Shown here: piece by piece, positions 49,925 to 60,408 of the stretch
How the letters are laid out: each line of letters starts with the position of its first letter
Numbering within the stretch: the first letter of the stretch is position 1
NCBI GenBank assembly: GCA_028671895.1
Contig: CM053795.1
Coordinates: 12,979,501 to 13,043,500, forward strand
From: Oenanthe sinensis
Lineage: Eukaryota > Streptophyta > Magnoliopsida > Apiales > Apiaceae
Direction of reading: 5' to 3'
DNA length: 64,000 nt
The notes under the pieces: model-generated
Databases searched by the model: none
What the model saw: only the letters and a program-made list of their open reading frames with translations
Told to the model about the DNA's origin: nothing
Translations under genes and position numbers: made by a program

Positions 49925-50290
49925 TGTACATAATTTATGTATCTGTAGGGACAATTTTGATAAGAAATCTTTGTTGAAATCGACATGATCTTATATAGTC
50001 AATTTTTAGTACAGGAACTAGAACCTCCCCCCCCCCCCCCCCTCCCTCCCCCCCTCTGTACATAATTTAGGTATCTGTTTGATAAGAAATCTTTGTTGAA
50101 ATTGACATGATCTTATATAGTCAATTTTTAGTACACAAACTAGAACCTCTCTCTCTCTCTCTCTCTCTCTATGTACATAATTTATGTATTTGTAGGGAAG
50201 ATTTTGATAAGAAATCTTTGTTGAAATCAACATGATCTTATATAATCAATTTTTAGTACACAAACTAGAACCTTTCTCTCTGGTATGTTA
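49925..50290. repeat. Tandem repeat of three about 115-bp units with poly-C and (CT)n tracts
   Basis: The units start TGTACATAATTTATGTATCT or close variants at about 49925, 50056 and 50171. They share TTTGATAAGAAATCTTTGTT, GACATGATCTTATATAGTCA and ACTAGAACCT. Unit 1 ends in a C-rich run (50026-50055), unit 2 in (CT)n (50147-50170) and unit 3 in a short CTTTCTCTCT. The simple tracts sit at the same place in each unit, so they expanded after or during unit duplication. Confidence 0.93.
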
Positions 50291-50412
50291 CATACTTACA
50301 TATTTTTTCGAGGCATTAAAATTTTTAAGTCTGCTAGGAAGGGGATTATGGATTCGAATCCAAGGACGAGGTCGTGGTTAGGGGGTTATGAGCCTTGCCA
50401 CTAAGCTATCAA
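50285..50412 (-). mobile_element. tRNA-derived SINE
   Basis: On the minus strand the segment reads GATAGCTTAGTGGCAAGG (Pol III A box type) and, about 40 bases on, GGATTCGAATCC (B box). The spacing is tRNA-like, followed by a non-tRNA body. This is the layout of plant SINE heads. No cloverleaf could be drawn and no target duplication was identified, so a SINE fits better than a tRNA gene. Confidence 0.62.
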
Positions 50413-50449
50413 TGAATTCTATAAATCTCTCAGTTAACCCCACACGACC

Positions 50450-50634
50450 AAGGACGGATCTAGTAAGAGGCACGGGGACACATCCCCCCCATAAATTTTT
50501 TGTAATCAAATTTTCACCATTAAAATTCTTACAAAAATATGAAAGTGTACCACTAAAATTAAAATTTATCAGGTTGTCTCCCCAAAAACAATCAGGTGCC
50601 CCCCTTAAAAATTATTTTCTGGATCCATCCTGCA
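50450..50634. repeat. Possible small MITE with GGACGGATC/GGATCCATCC ends
   Basis: AGGACGGATCTAG at the left and CTGGATCCATCCT at the right are imperfect inverted repeats around a 185-base segment with repeated CCCCCCAT/CCCCCCTT words. No clear target duplication. Confidence 0.5.
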
Positions 50635-50639
50635 CACTA

Positions 50640-51469
50640 CGAAATCAGTACTCCACCCAAGCTTAATTAGTCTACTCAGTTGAACTACTTAATGAGGGGG
50701 ATTTGTTTGCTTATGCATGGTGCATGTCAGCCCGACTAACCCACTATCCTTTGCAAAATTTGCTTCATACATTTGTAAGCACTAAGCAGGGAACATTACA
50801 TTTTTTAACAAGCAAAAGATCAACTACATATTACTTGTTCATGAACCAGAGATCAACTTAATTTCTATAGTTTTCCCATACTATGTTGTGAAAATGTGTT
50901 TTAGTGCCTCAACAAAACTACGCTGATCGCCATTTTTAGCTAAAAATTATTAAATTTCTCATATGACATTTTTGCAACTAGCGTAGCTAGATAATTAGTT
51001 TACTTTAGTCAGTGGCTAGTTTGAAATGACTGGCAATCAGTTTATTCCATTTTTACTGTTTACTTTCGAGTAGAAATGTAGAATCCACACTTTTCACGAA
51101 TCTTATACCGTTCTTGTTGATGGTTACTTTTATATGTGAACAAATTTGTCATACTTATATGCTAACAAATTTGTTATCTATAGAAAGTGATATTGTGTTG
51201 CCCTTTAAGAAGCAATTTTTAAGATTGACAGAAAGAAACGCAAAACTTCAGGCAAAACGCCAATGACCAAAACTCACTTCTCTATTTCTTTTATTCTAGT
51301 ATAAGATATAACATATTTCCAGACTACTACTGTAGCCAATAATCTTTACTTGTGTTTAATATACATATCATGGAACACATAAATGAAAGAACAGCACTAA
51401 CATTGCGCCTGTAAACTGCAAAAACTTTGGATATCTGGGAGCATATAGTCCCCTTTTCAAAGATGCTAA
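50640..51469. other. Intergenic; 3' flank of the CLE gene
   Basis: No gene recognised. The final 100-200 bases probably form the 3' untranslated region of the minus-strand CLE gene. Confidence 0.5.
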
Positions 51470-51700
51470 TTAGTTGTGGAGTGGGTTTGGTCCGCCTGGA
51501 ACAGTCCGCTTTGACATTCCATATCTATCTTCTGTTCCATGATTGTTAGGGGCTCCACCTTGAGCTTCTGCAGGAAAACACGATGGGAATGATGAATATT
51601 CGATTTTCTTCTCTGTAATTTCTCTTGTGCTAGAAAGTTGAGTAAAAGTAAGCATGATCATGATGATCATTAGTGAGGTCCTGGCATACTGATTCCCCAT
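51470..51700 (-). CDS. CLE (CLAVATA3/ESR-related) signalling peptide precursor
   Basis: CLE precursors are secreted and cut to a 12-13-residue peptide that binds CLV1-type receptor kinases and controls meristem, vascular or root development. The precursor ends exactly with RTVPGGPNPLHN (codons 51508-51473), a canonical CLE dodecapeptide: Arg1, Val3, Pro4, Gly6-Pro7 and the Leu-His-Asn end all match. It is followed directly by TAA. I chose ATG 51700-51698 because MGNQYARTSLMIIMIMLTF makes a good signal peptide; an in-frame upstream ATG at 51754 would put 18 residues in front of it. The product is 76 residues, single exon, a normal size. The variable middle is poorly conserved, as usual. Which CLE subgroup it belongs to cannot be decided here; the peptide is closest to the CLV3/CLE8-12 type by eye. 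Confidence 0.92.
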   Translation of the reverse strand: MGNQYARTSLMIIMIMLTFTQLSSTREITEKKIEYSSFPSCFPAEAQGGAPNNHGTEDRYGMSKRTVPGGPNPLHN

Positions 51701-51754
51701 GGTTGTTATATAATGCAAAGTAGCTGAAAAACTAGAGTTTAGCAAATGAAACAA

Positions 51755-54730
51755 CTTGATGATTAGTTAGCTCTGACTCAGGCTGTGAAGTCTTTAATAT
51801 AGTTTGGTAATCTGGGTCCGTCTAAAGCCTAATATAGAAAAAATTAAATACTATGAAATGTCTAGACGGCACTTCTATTCTCCGTTTATAGAAAAGCCGT
51901 TGTGCCCAAGTCGCCAGATATCTGTGACTCTTTATCTACCTCATCTTTGCAGTCATAACTCATAATGATGATAGCTCATCTTTGTTGCAGCTCTTTACTG
52001 AAATTTTTTTGTTCCGGCATTCAAACACATGATAACTTACAAAGGTTTTCTTGGTCATTTTGAAAGTGAAAGAGTGATTATGTGAACAACCCTTTCGCAC
52101 AGGGCTAGATAGTTGACTTGCACTTGTGGCCAAATCTAATCTAATTAATTGGCATGCTGGTTATGCATTTAGATAGTAGTTTGGTACAGTTGACAAGAGT
52201 GGCACATGATCACGCCGACTGTTGTTATAATTGTAGTTTAAGTTTGATAAGTTTAACCAGATGTAGAAGGCTGTCCCTTGGTTGCTTCAACTTATCTTTA
52301 GGTGTCTGCAACTGAAAATTATCCAGTAATGGTAAGTTATATGTTTGATTATTATGTACATAGTTTACTTGTTCGAAAATTATTAGCAAGGAGTAAAATA
52401 ATTGCATTTTAAATCAAGTTAATCTACTTGAAAAAATTTCTTTTAAATGTGACAGCTAAACCATACATAATAAATGCGGGTACAAATAAAATAAAGCCTA
52501 AGATTGTGCATGACAAGAGTATTCGAATGGCATCAATGTGTTTCAGACTCATCTTCAGAAAAGTGCATATCTCTGTAATCCAATGGAGTCGCAAAATGTG
52601 CTTGCCAGTGCAACAAGTTAAGTCAGGTCTTCTCCTAGAGTTCAACAAAGCATAAGCTTCTCCCAAATCGTAAAGCATAAGTATTGTTTACCTTAAATCA
52701 TGTTGCCCTATTTTTATGAGTATCAGATGTGTATGTGGAGATATATTCTATTGGTTTTATAGTGAGTAGTATATTATTTTATAAAACCCTTAATTTTTAT
52801 AATTCGTAGTTCTTTTGAGACCCTATGGAAAGTTGAGAAACTCTAATTAATTGGCGATGAAGTTACTGATTGTAATTTATCGATTATATCCAACTTTGAA
52901 CCCCACATTCTCATCCCTAGTTCGATTAAATTTTATCAGATTTTCCTTCTATCTCATATATATATGCATATTGACTTCGTATATGGATGCCCTTAATATG
53001 TTGGATGTGCTATATATATAACATAATAAATATAGCTTCTTTGTATTCCCTTGTTACTGTGTGTTACATTGGTCGGCGCAAACTCTATTACTCTATACTT
53101 ATCTTGGCTTCCGTGGCAATTATTTGTGTAACTTCGCTAGAGAAATAAAGTCCTAATAATAAAGTCCTTATGTTTTATACTTCCTATTTCTTTTGAAATC
53201 CTAATTTCATTAAATTCCTAAAAAATTATTTTTAAACACTAATTTATTAGTGAAAAAAATTCTGTTTTCTGGAAATAATCTATTATATATATCTTTGAAC
53301 CTCTAACTTTCATCCCTAATATTGTTTTTACTAATCTATACATTTAAATCCTTAATTTTAGTTTTTGAACACTTAATATCTCAAGTCTCTAATTCCCATA
53401 TCGTGAACACTTACTTTTCAAAATTGCTAACACTTTGAAATCTTGGTTTGTTAAGATTTTTGAAGAATAATTCAGAACTTCAGCTATTAAGCAATGAAGT
53501 TGCTGATTATAGGAAAGTCATCTATTCAAATCCTCTTTTTCATTCCTTGTATATTTTATTAATCTTTTACATTGCTTTAGTAGTATGTGTAGATAGATAT
53601 TTATTAAATAGCATGTTTTTCTTTCATTGTGTGCGAAAATCTCTATACGCAGTTTTTATATGTTTATAATGTTTATTTTATCAGCATACATGCATATTTT
53701 TTTATTAGTAGGAATAAAACCTGCAGAGAGGGTTCATTGATTTCAATTTCATTATACGGGAATGTGAGATTTAGATTGAATTTTTTAAAAAAGAAAAATG
53801 CTTTAAGGAATGTACAACTTCTGTGGTTGATAAACCATATTTGTATACGTTGTCTTGTTGTTCTTGCAAATGTATGCAATCTTAACTTGTGTTGGGTGAT
53901 GGTGGTAAGAGTTTGATTTTATTTTTGAAATTTTTTATGTGTGGGGGCCTATCAGGGTTGTCAACGTACATGAAAATCCCTGTTTATTTAGTTGTTTTAT
54001 TTTAACATGTATGTGAGTGGGGATTACATACACAGGGTCCCTGTTCTCTTGGAAACAATTCAAGTTGAAATTTTATGCCTTCGTTGGTAAAAAGCAGGAA
54101 ACAAATCTGGAAGTATTCCCTCGCCTCGAATTTCTTGAACTTGATGGATTGATATTGTGACTTGAAAGCTTTTCTTAATCAATTTCCTGTTCTTTAGCGC
54201 TTACAAGTCTATTAATGCTCATATCTGATTAATATACTGCAAGACTTTGGTAACACCTGCTAGCTAAACAGATGCACAAACAGATATTTTTTATAAGTTC
54301 AGTACACATGTTTGTTTGTACTTGCACTCTGTTCATTCATGTGAATAATATTAGAGGTTTTAGCTCGAAAGCGTCATACTTGGCTTAGAACTCATTGTGA
54401 TTGTCGATAACTGTAATGCAGCTGTCATTGGAGGGGCTAAAACTTGACAAGCTAGACCTTGAGGTTTCTGGGAAATGCATCAAGAGGGTCTTACCTTGTT
54501 CAGACATGTGTATGTTCAATAATGGTTCTAGAAATAGAAAAAGAAATAATTATAGATAGAACATTTTTATTGTTGAATTGAGAAATAATGGATACTTGGT
54601 CTTTTGACAGCTATTGATTTATAAAATTATGTATAATCTGTTCAACTTTGAGATGATATCGAGTTGAGAAGGTAAACTAACAAAGACTTGACAATATTCT
54701 CACCTACATTTCAACAAACAATATCAAACC
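51755..54730. other. Intergenic; promoter of the CLE gene and a degenerate LRR-like scrap
   Basis: 51701-51900 is likely the CLE leader and promoter. 52200-53950 is AT-rich with only compositional open frames. At 54100-54170 the plus strand reads TNLEVFPRLEFLELDGL and at 54421-54475 LSLEGLKLDKLDLEVSGK. Both look like leucine-rich-repeat pieces of an F-box or disease-resistance type gene, but with stops around them and no connected exons. Confidence 0.45.
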
Positions 54731-54735
54731 CTCCC

Positions 54736-54743
54736 TATAAATA
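54736..54743 (+). promoter_or_regulatory. TATA box of the proline-rich protein gene
   Basis: TATAAATA lies 98 bases before the start codon in CCCTCCCTATAAATAGCC, a textbook plant TATA context. Transcription would begin around 54765-54775. Confidence 0.8.
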
Positions 54744-54833
54744 GCCATTGTGAATTACTATGTTTCCATCTCAAATTACAGAAACCTCAGTTCAAAACTT
54801 TAATCCCCTGCTAAACTTTTGCTCTTTTAAGAA

Positions 54834-55223
54834 ATGGCTACTAGGCATTGCTTCATCCTGTCTTTAGTTGCAGCTATATCACTTTCAGTTATAGATGTGA
54901 GTTTCGGAGCTCGCCAATTGCTACAAACTTCAGCACCAACACTGCCAACTATTCCATCCCTGCCTAAGGTTTTAATGCCCCCTTTGCCTGCAGTGCCGAC
55001 ACTTCCAAAAGTAGTATTGCCACCATTGCCTATAGCTCCTCTGCCTACGCTACCAACACTTCCGACCATGACTACTACAATGCCCAAGCTGGTATTGCCT
55101 CCTTTGCCTGCAACATTGCCAACCATTCCAACAACGATGCCTTCTATTCCAAACATTAACATTCCTACAACATTCCCATCCATTCCTTTCCTCACGCCAC
55201 CACCGTCCACTACTAGTCCTTGA
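54834..55223 (+). CDS. Secreted proline-rich (PELPK/extensin-like) cell-wall protein
   Basis: A single-exon 129-residue protein. Residues 1-25 form a signal peptide (MATRHCFILSLVAAISLSV then DVSFG), followed by ARQLLQT, a segment found just after the signal peptide of several small plant proline-rich wall proteins. The rest is built of degenerate LPxxP/PxLPK units: PTLPTIPSLPKV, MPPLPAVPTLPKV, LPPLPIAPLPTLP, MPKLVLPPLPATLP, ending PPPSTTSP. There is no Cys and no aromatic-rich domain. Such proteins are exported to the cell wall and may be hydroxylated on Pro. The role is inferred from composition. A TATA box at 54736 supports expression of this strand. The open frame on the opposite strand (Gly/Val-rich) is a shadow. 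Confidence 0.88.
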   Translation: MATRHCFILSLVAAISLSVIDVSFGARQLLQTSAPTLPTIPSLPKVLMPPLPAVPTLPKVVLPPLPIAPLPTLPTLPTMTTTMPKLVLPPLPATLPTIPTTMPSIPNINIPTTFPSIPFLTPPPSTTSP

Positions 55224-55845
55224 GATCAAACTTTATGTAAAACAATGATTTATATTGGCTTTTACTGATTTCACGAGTTTTTCTTTTGCCTCCTCCAGAA
55301 GTTAACTTCTTGTGGTTTCATGACATTTCTGTTTTCAATTTCACATTGTTATCTCTGTATTTGTAATATTCCTACTGGATTACTAGTAAGTATTCTTCAT
55401 TATTGTAATATTCCTACTGGATTACTATTTGTTTGTATATTGGTATATTTGTCAATCATATCCAAATGTTTAATCATCACACTTGACTATCGAACAGTAA
55501 GATCGCCAAACTCAACCCTTCCAAAGTAGACATGAAGAATGCATGTGTCGAAGTATTGTTTTCTACTATTAATTAATTAAAAACACGACTATGTCCTGAT
55601 TCACGATATAATACATAGAGATATTAATGGAAAATGATACGAACAAGATTATATTGATTTGAGAATGATTAAAATAGTTTGTATATAACCATTTTACTTT
55701 TTGAATTTATAATAGAATTATATATAACTAAATTTGATATGCCCTTAAGCTTTTTTTTTTATATTGCATTATTATTTGGTTGATGAATTCGTTCCATAAT
55801 ACAGTCAGTTTCAAACAAATGATATGAAGGTTTTTATGACATATA
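55224..55845. other. 3' region of the proline-rich protein gene and spacer
   Basis: Contains a short direct repeat TAATATTCCTACTGGATTAC at about 55366 and 55407, probably in the 3' untranslated region. Nothing else recognised. Confidence 0.55.
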
Positions 55846-55847
55846 AT

Positions 55848-56085
55848 GGGGGTGTTTGGGGTTCCTTAAACTTAAAATAAATAACTTATTTTTTATTTTA
55901 TTTTACATATTTTCATTTTTTTTAAAGATAAATATTTGTTTTAGAATTTTAAAACCAAATATGAACTTAATTATTTCCGGAAATAAGGGCTTATTTCTGA
56001 AAAGTACATACATCCCTACTTTTTTCCGGAAATAAACCCTTATTTCCATAAGTAGCGGGTAGCCAAACAGGCCCATTATATTGTA
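55848..56085. repeat. Possible MITE with GGGTGTTTGG/CCAAACAGGCCC ends
   Basis: GGGGGTGTTTGGGG at the left and GCCAAACAGGCCC at the right are rough inverted ends, around a segment with paired words AAATAAGGG/CCCTTATTT that can fold on itself. The target duplication is unclear. Confidence 0.5.
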
Positions 56086-56155
56086 TAAGATGGGCATGCC
56101 TTAATTGTCACATATGACATATAATAATATATTGTATAAGATGGGCATGCCTTAA
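56084..56155. repeat. Direct repeat of about 25 bp
   Basis: ATTGTATAAGATGGGCATGC followed by CTTAA occurs at about 56088 and 56130, separated by TTGTCACATATGACATATAA. Confidence 0.85.
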
Positions 56156-56928
56156 CAAAGATTTTACATCACCCTTTTATCTTATATGATATATCTCTAG
56201 TTATCAGTAAAAGTCAACAAAGCTTATAGACAATTCAGAATAGATGGCAGACAAAAGGTAAGTCTGGTTTTATATGGTAATTTTTGTAAAATGACACAGA
56301 ATGTTTCTTTAAAACGGAAACAGTCTCTCAACTCCTTTGATTAAAATGAAATAGTAATAGTAATAACACTTGAGACTGTTTTGTGTGTCTAATATGCTTG
56401 TGTGCCTGACATTGTGATATTTAGGGTTGCACTTGTTACTGGGGCAAACAAAGGAATTGGATTCGAGACATGTCGAAAGCTGGCATCTAACAAAATCACA
56501 GTTATATTAACTGCAAGAAACGAGAAAAATGGTACTGTAGCTGTTGAAAAGCTTCGGGCCTTTCGGACGTGGTTTTCCATCCTCTAGATGTCAAAGATCT
56601 TGCAAGTATCGCTTCTTTGGCTAAATTCGTAGCAACCAACTACAAGAAACTTGATATTCTTGTGAGTAATGGAACAAACCTAATGCATATTGCTCTGCAT
56701 TTAGTTTTATAGAGAAATAACGTCTAAAAGCATTTCATATATCTGTGCAGATTAATAATGCAGGGGAAAATGGAAATGCAGTAAACTTGGAGGCACTTCC
56801 AAGTATCATTGATGGTGGGATGGTAAATATACATAGTTTCCTAATGGTAGCACTTCTGTCAAAATGTACACACTCCATGTTGAATAGACAAGAACATTAT
56901 TGTACACGACCAACAAAAAACTTGAGTA

Positions 56929-56985
56929 ATTTAGTACTTAGTGCACAAGGCTCCTGTCTGGGTAGGTCCTGATGTACGTAGCCTA
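56929..56985 (-). mobile_element. Fragment of an Au-type SINE
   Basis: The complement reads GGCTAGGCTACGTACATCAG then ACC...AGGAGCCTTGTGCACTAAG, matching the well-known Au SINE 3' body. It sits in intron 3 of the broken dehydrogenase. A second fragment is at 58563-58643. Confidence 0.6.
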
Positions 56986-57357
56986 GCCTTTATTTTTCCT
57001 ACTACCTCAATAACATGTTTAAGTTTTAGACTCCGAAATTATAAAGCAAGAAAATATCAAACTTTTCTAAGAATCTCGTGGTAGATTAAGGAACTCACTA
57101 GGTTAGTAATATGTTTCAGTTGTCTAACAGCTACAGGTATTTGATGAGAATGTTGACAAGGTGAAAGAAGTTTCAACAGAGCCGTATGAGATGGCAGTAG
57201 AGTGTCTTAAAACAAATTATTACGGAACTAAAAGAGTGACAGAAGCATAACTTCCTTTTCTTCAACTCTCCAAATCCGCAAGAGTAGTGAATGTCACATC
57301 TTTTTTGGGGCAACTACAGGCAAGTATTTTAGTATTGATACACGTAAAAATATTATA

Positions 57358-57613
57358 CTCCCTCTGTCCTATATATTTTTTGTGTTGTTTGACTTTTTAC
57401 GGTCAAATCGACTAAATTTTGAATACAATGTATTATCTTTTTATAATTTTAAAAATATGAAAAATACATCTAAAAATATATTAGATACATCCTTTTAACA
57501 ATATAATTTTATTAATTTTCTTCAACTATATAATATATGTAATGTTTAGTTAGAATTTGGTCAATTTATCCATAAAAAGTCAAATAATGACAAAAAATTT
57601 AGGACGGATGGAC
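57358..57613. mobile_element. Stowaway-type MITE, 256 bp
   Basis: The ends are CTCCCTCTGTCCTA and TAGGACGGATGGAC, the Stowaway (Tc1/mariner) terminal signature, flanked by TA on both sides (57356-57357 and 57614-57615). AT-rich interior without coding capacity. It lies in intron 4 of the dehydrogenase pseudogene. Confidence 0.9.
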
Positions 57614-58044
57614 TACTTGATTAACATACATTTATTCTTTTACCCTTCATTGTAGTTTTTCTACAATGAAAAGTTTAAAACAGAGATGAGTAACGTTGAA
57701 AACTTGTCAAAAGAAAAAATAGATGGAATATTGCAATGGTTTCTGAAAGACTTTGAGGAAGATAAGCTTAAGGCTAACGGTTGGCCCCTAACAGTAGCTG
57801 CTTACAAAGTTTCTAAAGCTGCTATGATTGCTTACACAAGAATCATGAGTAAGGAATACCCAAAGATCCTAATCAACTGCGTGCATCCAGGATACCTTCG
57901 AACAGACATGTCATACATGACGGGACCCTTTACTCCCGAGGAGGGCGCTAGAGCTCCAGTAATGGTAGCTATGTTGTCTGATAATGGTCCTTCAGGCCGC
58001 TACTTTTATGAGATGCAAGAATCTACTACGTACTGAATCATGCA

Positions 58045-58312
58045 ACTAAGACTCTATTTGGGATTGTTATTTAAAATTGTTACATCAGGAGAAAAGTGCT
58101 CGTAGAAAATGTTTTCAAAAAAATCAGATGACTGTTTGGTTTTTTTTAATTTTTGTATGATTTGAGATATAATATTAAAAAAATAATATTTTTGAGATGA
58201 TTTGATGATGAAACATGTGCAAAATTGATGTTTTCTCTTAAACAGTTTTTAGATTAAAAAAACACATTTTCAGAAAACTGCTTTTAAATAAAAATGTCAT
58301 CCAAACTTAAAA
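58045..58312. repeat. Possible palindromic MITE abutting the remorin C-terminus
   Basis: The left part has TTTGGGATTGTTATTTAAAA and TTTTCAAAAAAATCAG; the right part has CAGAAAACTGCTTTTAAATA and GTCATCCAAAC. The ends are roughly inverted (TTGG...ATTTAAA / TTTAAATA...CCAA). No clean target duplication. The last codons of the remorin frame run into this segment. Confidence 0.45.
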
Positions 58313-59443
58313 AATTCCAATAGCGAGAGAGTAACTTTTTTGGTGTATTCCCGGTTGCGCGGAACTTCTCAGCAGCTGCTTCTACCTTGAGTTTATCTTC
58401 TCCTTTCTTAGCAACAACAACAGCCCTCTTTTCTTCCGCTGACTTGTGAATTTCAGCCATCTTGTTCTTCATTTTTTCTACGTAGCTGCTCTTTTTTTCT
58501 CAAAATGTTCCTGTTTACATATGGACATTTCTCAGCTCACCTTTTTCACAATAGATGCACCTCTAAAAGGTTTGTCCTAAGCGCACAAGCCTCCCTCATA
58601 AACAGGGTCTTGGACTCTTGGAAAGGCTCTGATGTATGTAGTCTTATGCTTATTTGTTATGTACAGTATATTTGCAAATGTGTCATATATATCCTGCATG
58701 TAGTTCGTTTTACCTCAATTTGCTTCAACTCAACTTCAATATATGCTCTTTTTATGTTCTCCCAGGATTCAGTTGCATACAACTTTTTACATGCCCCGTT
58801 AATTTTTGATTTATGAGCTACTTATACCAATTTTATATTGAATTATAAAGAAAATAGAGGCATACTTGTTGTCTTGCTTTGTTTTTTCACTGTCTTCCCA
58901 TGCTTTAATTATAGCAAATCTCTTCTCCTTTTCTACTTGTGCAAGTGCTGCATCTGGAATTAACAAGGCGCCTTATTTTGGGATACATCATTTGATCTGC
59001 AACATCATGTAAAGAGTGAACCTTAATTACATTTTAACTTGCCTCTGTCATTTGAATCCCCTACAACTTTTTCGCAATCATTAGCTGCAGCTTCTGCCAC
59101 AAACCCAAAATTCTATTCAGAAAAAATATTTCTGTTTAATTTTATCCGTCATTTGTAGTTTCCAGCAGCATCAAATGTCAACTTTCCCCAATATCTCTTA
59201 AAATTATAGATAAATTTGTATCTGATCTTGTAAATATTGATATTTGTGCTTAACTACTGCTTGTGATCTTCGTGCAGGATCCTCGCATGACAGAACAAAT
59301 CGTAATGGAAGACTTTGTCTGCGTGAGAGAGAGAGAAGAATGTGTGCGTAGATAAAGAGAATACCTTCTTGAAGAAGGGGAACATTTTCATGCGCCTGAG
59401 AAGATGAATCTGCTTCAACTTTCTTTTTTGCTTCCTTTCCCAT
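58284..59443 (-). pseudogene. Remorin gene with homopolymer frameshift and lost acceptor
   Basis: Remorins are plant plasma-membrane raft proteins. Exon 1 starts at ATG 59443 (MGKEAKKKVEADSSSQAHEN). A middle exon near 59105-59043 reads VAEAAANDCEKVVGDSNDR and ends with a GCAAGT donor. Then 58953-58866 (DAALAQVEKEKRFAIIKAWE, DSEKTK), about 58780-58714 (LYATESWENIKRAYIEVELK) and 58513-58284 (EIHKSAEEKRAVVVAKKGED, FRATGNTPKKLL) build the Remorin_C coiled coil. Problems: seven A's near 58492-58498 put TAG in frame, and eight would restore the coiled-coil frame. The expected acceptor before the KK-LYATESW exon reads GG instead of AG (near 58785). The end RYWNFLSLDDIFI lacks the usual terminal Cys and runs into repeat DNA. 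An assembly error at the A run is possible, but three oddities favour decay. Confidence 0.75.
58563..58643 (-). mobile_element. Fragment of an Au-type SINE in a remorin intron
   Basis: The complement reads ACTACATACATCAGAGCCTT, TCCAAGACCCTGTTTATGAG and GGAGGCTTGTGCGCTTAGGA, the 3' body of the Au SINE family. It lies in the last intron of the remorin gene. Confidence 0.68.
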
Positions 59444-59449
59444 AAGACG

Positions 59450-60405
59450 TACTATTTTCTAGGATGAAGTAAATTGTCAAGAAATAAAGAAGAATATCTT
59501 CAAATTATGGAGGGAAAGAGAGGCAAGATCGCTGGGAAAAATTGAAGCGGAAATATAGTCCATGGATCATAAAGAAATACTCATTTAAGTCGTTAACAAC
59601 GAGGCCATGTTGTTCTATATGGTGTTTTTTTCTATTCAATACTCTTCTCGATTCCATATTAGTAGTCTCTTTTAAAAAAATAACGCATATTAAGAAAAGT
59701 TAGTTGTACAATAATTTTTCGTGCATATCATATTTATTATGGCTATTTTATACTAAATAAAACAAATTTTATATTGAAAATGACAAAAAAAAAGTGTAAG
59801 TTTGAATTTTTTACATTGAAAGTAGAAATGTACAACTATTATGAAATATATTTTTTTTCAAAAGAGACTAGTATTGTGGGACGAAAAGAGTATAATTTAA
59901 GAACTTCAATGCTCTTGGTTTTTGAAATTAAAGTATTATAATTATAGGTCACCCGAGTTGGACAAAGGGGTGAATATATATGAAGTCCACAAGGTGCATT
60001 TTCATAATCATTGTCATTGCTATGTAACATAAGCAATTTTAATGGTTAATTCTTCTCACAGCCTAAATGCGCCTTTTACATATAGCAATGTTGTAGACTT
60101 GTAGTTGATGACTAGCTTGATGCATATAAAACACTACTTCAAGATCTGCTAATAAGATAATGATAGGAACCGGCCTGTTGCTTAATTCTTATCAGGATTT
60201 TGTATTTCTTTCACTGTGTGTGTGTGTTTACGTTAAAAGTACCCGAAAGAAGGGGTTAGGGTAAAAAGTACAAGTTGCATGCATGACTGGATCTCCCTGG
60301 AATTTACAGGCTGCGAGACATGGGTAGAACATTTTTATCTAGCTAATAATCTGCTGCTTAGGTGGTAAAAATATATATTACTACTGATTACTGAACCATT
60401 AAACA
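59450..60405. other. Promoter side of remorin and intergenic spacer
   Basis: The first 100-150 bases are probably the remorin leader and promoter. The rest is AT-rich without recognised genes. Confidence 0.5.
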
Positions 60406-60408
60406 TTT

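Larger units (their letters stand above)
56244..58036 (+). pseudogene. Broken short-chain dehydrogenase/reductase gene (neomenthol dehydrogenase/carbonyl reductase type)
   Basis: Exons read in order: 56244-56257 (MADK), 56425-56661 ([40 protein letters not shown]), 56751-56822 (INNAGENGNAVNLEALPSII), 57137-57315 (NVDKVKEVSTEPYEMAVECL, SARVVNVTSFLGQLQ) and 57655-58036 (GWPLTVAAYKVSKAAMIAYT, CVHPGYLRTDM). The family signatures are present: nucleotide-binding [12 protein letters not shown] and the YKVSK active-site pair. Lesions: one base is lost near 56555, so the frame after VEKLR stops at TAG 56585-56587 although the homologous frame continues, and TAA at 57248-57250 interrupts EA/LPFLQLS. 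Exon 4 ends CTACAG/GCAAGT, a probable GC donor. NADPH-dependent ketone reduction would have been the role. Intron 3 holds an Au-SINE scrap and intron 4 a Stowaway MITE. Confidence 0.87.

Noticed and set aside
50027..50233. Frame with REREREREV and GGREGGGGGR stretches
   Set aside because: Pure translation of the C-rich and CT simple repeats.
50285..50412. tRNA gene suggested by A and B boxes
   Set aside because: No cloverleaf or anticodon arm could be drawn and the body continues as in SINEs.
54827..55210. 127-codon Gly/Val-rich frame opposite the proline-rich gene
   Set aside because: The complement of Pro/Leu-rich codons gives Gly/Lys/Val-rich frames; the plus strand has a signal peptide, TATA box and family motif.
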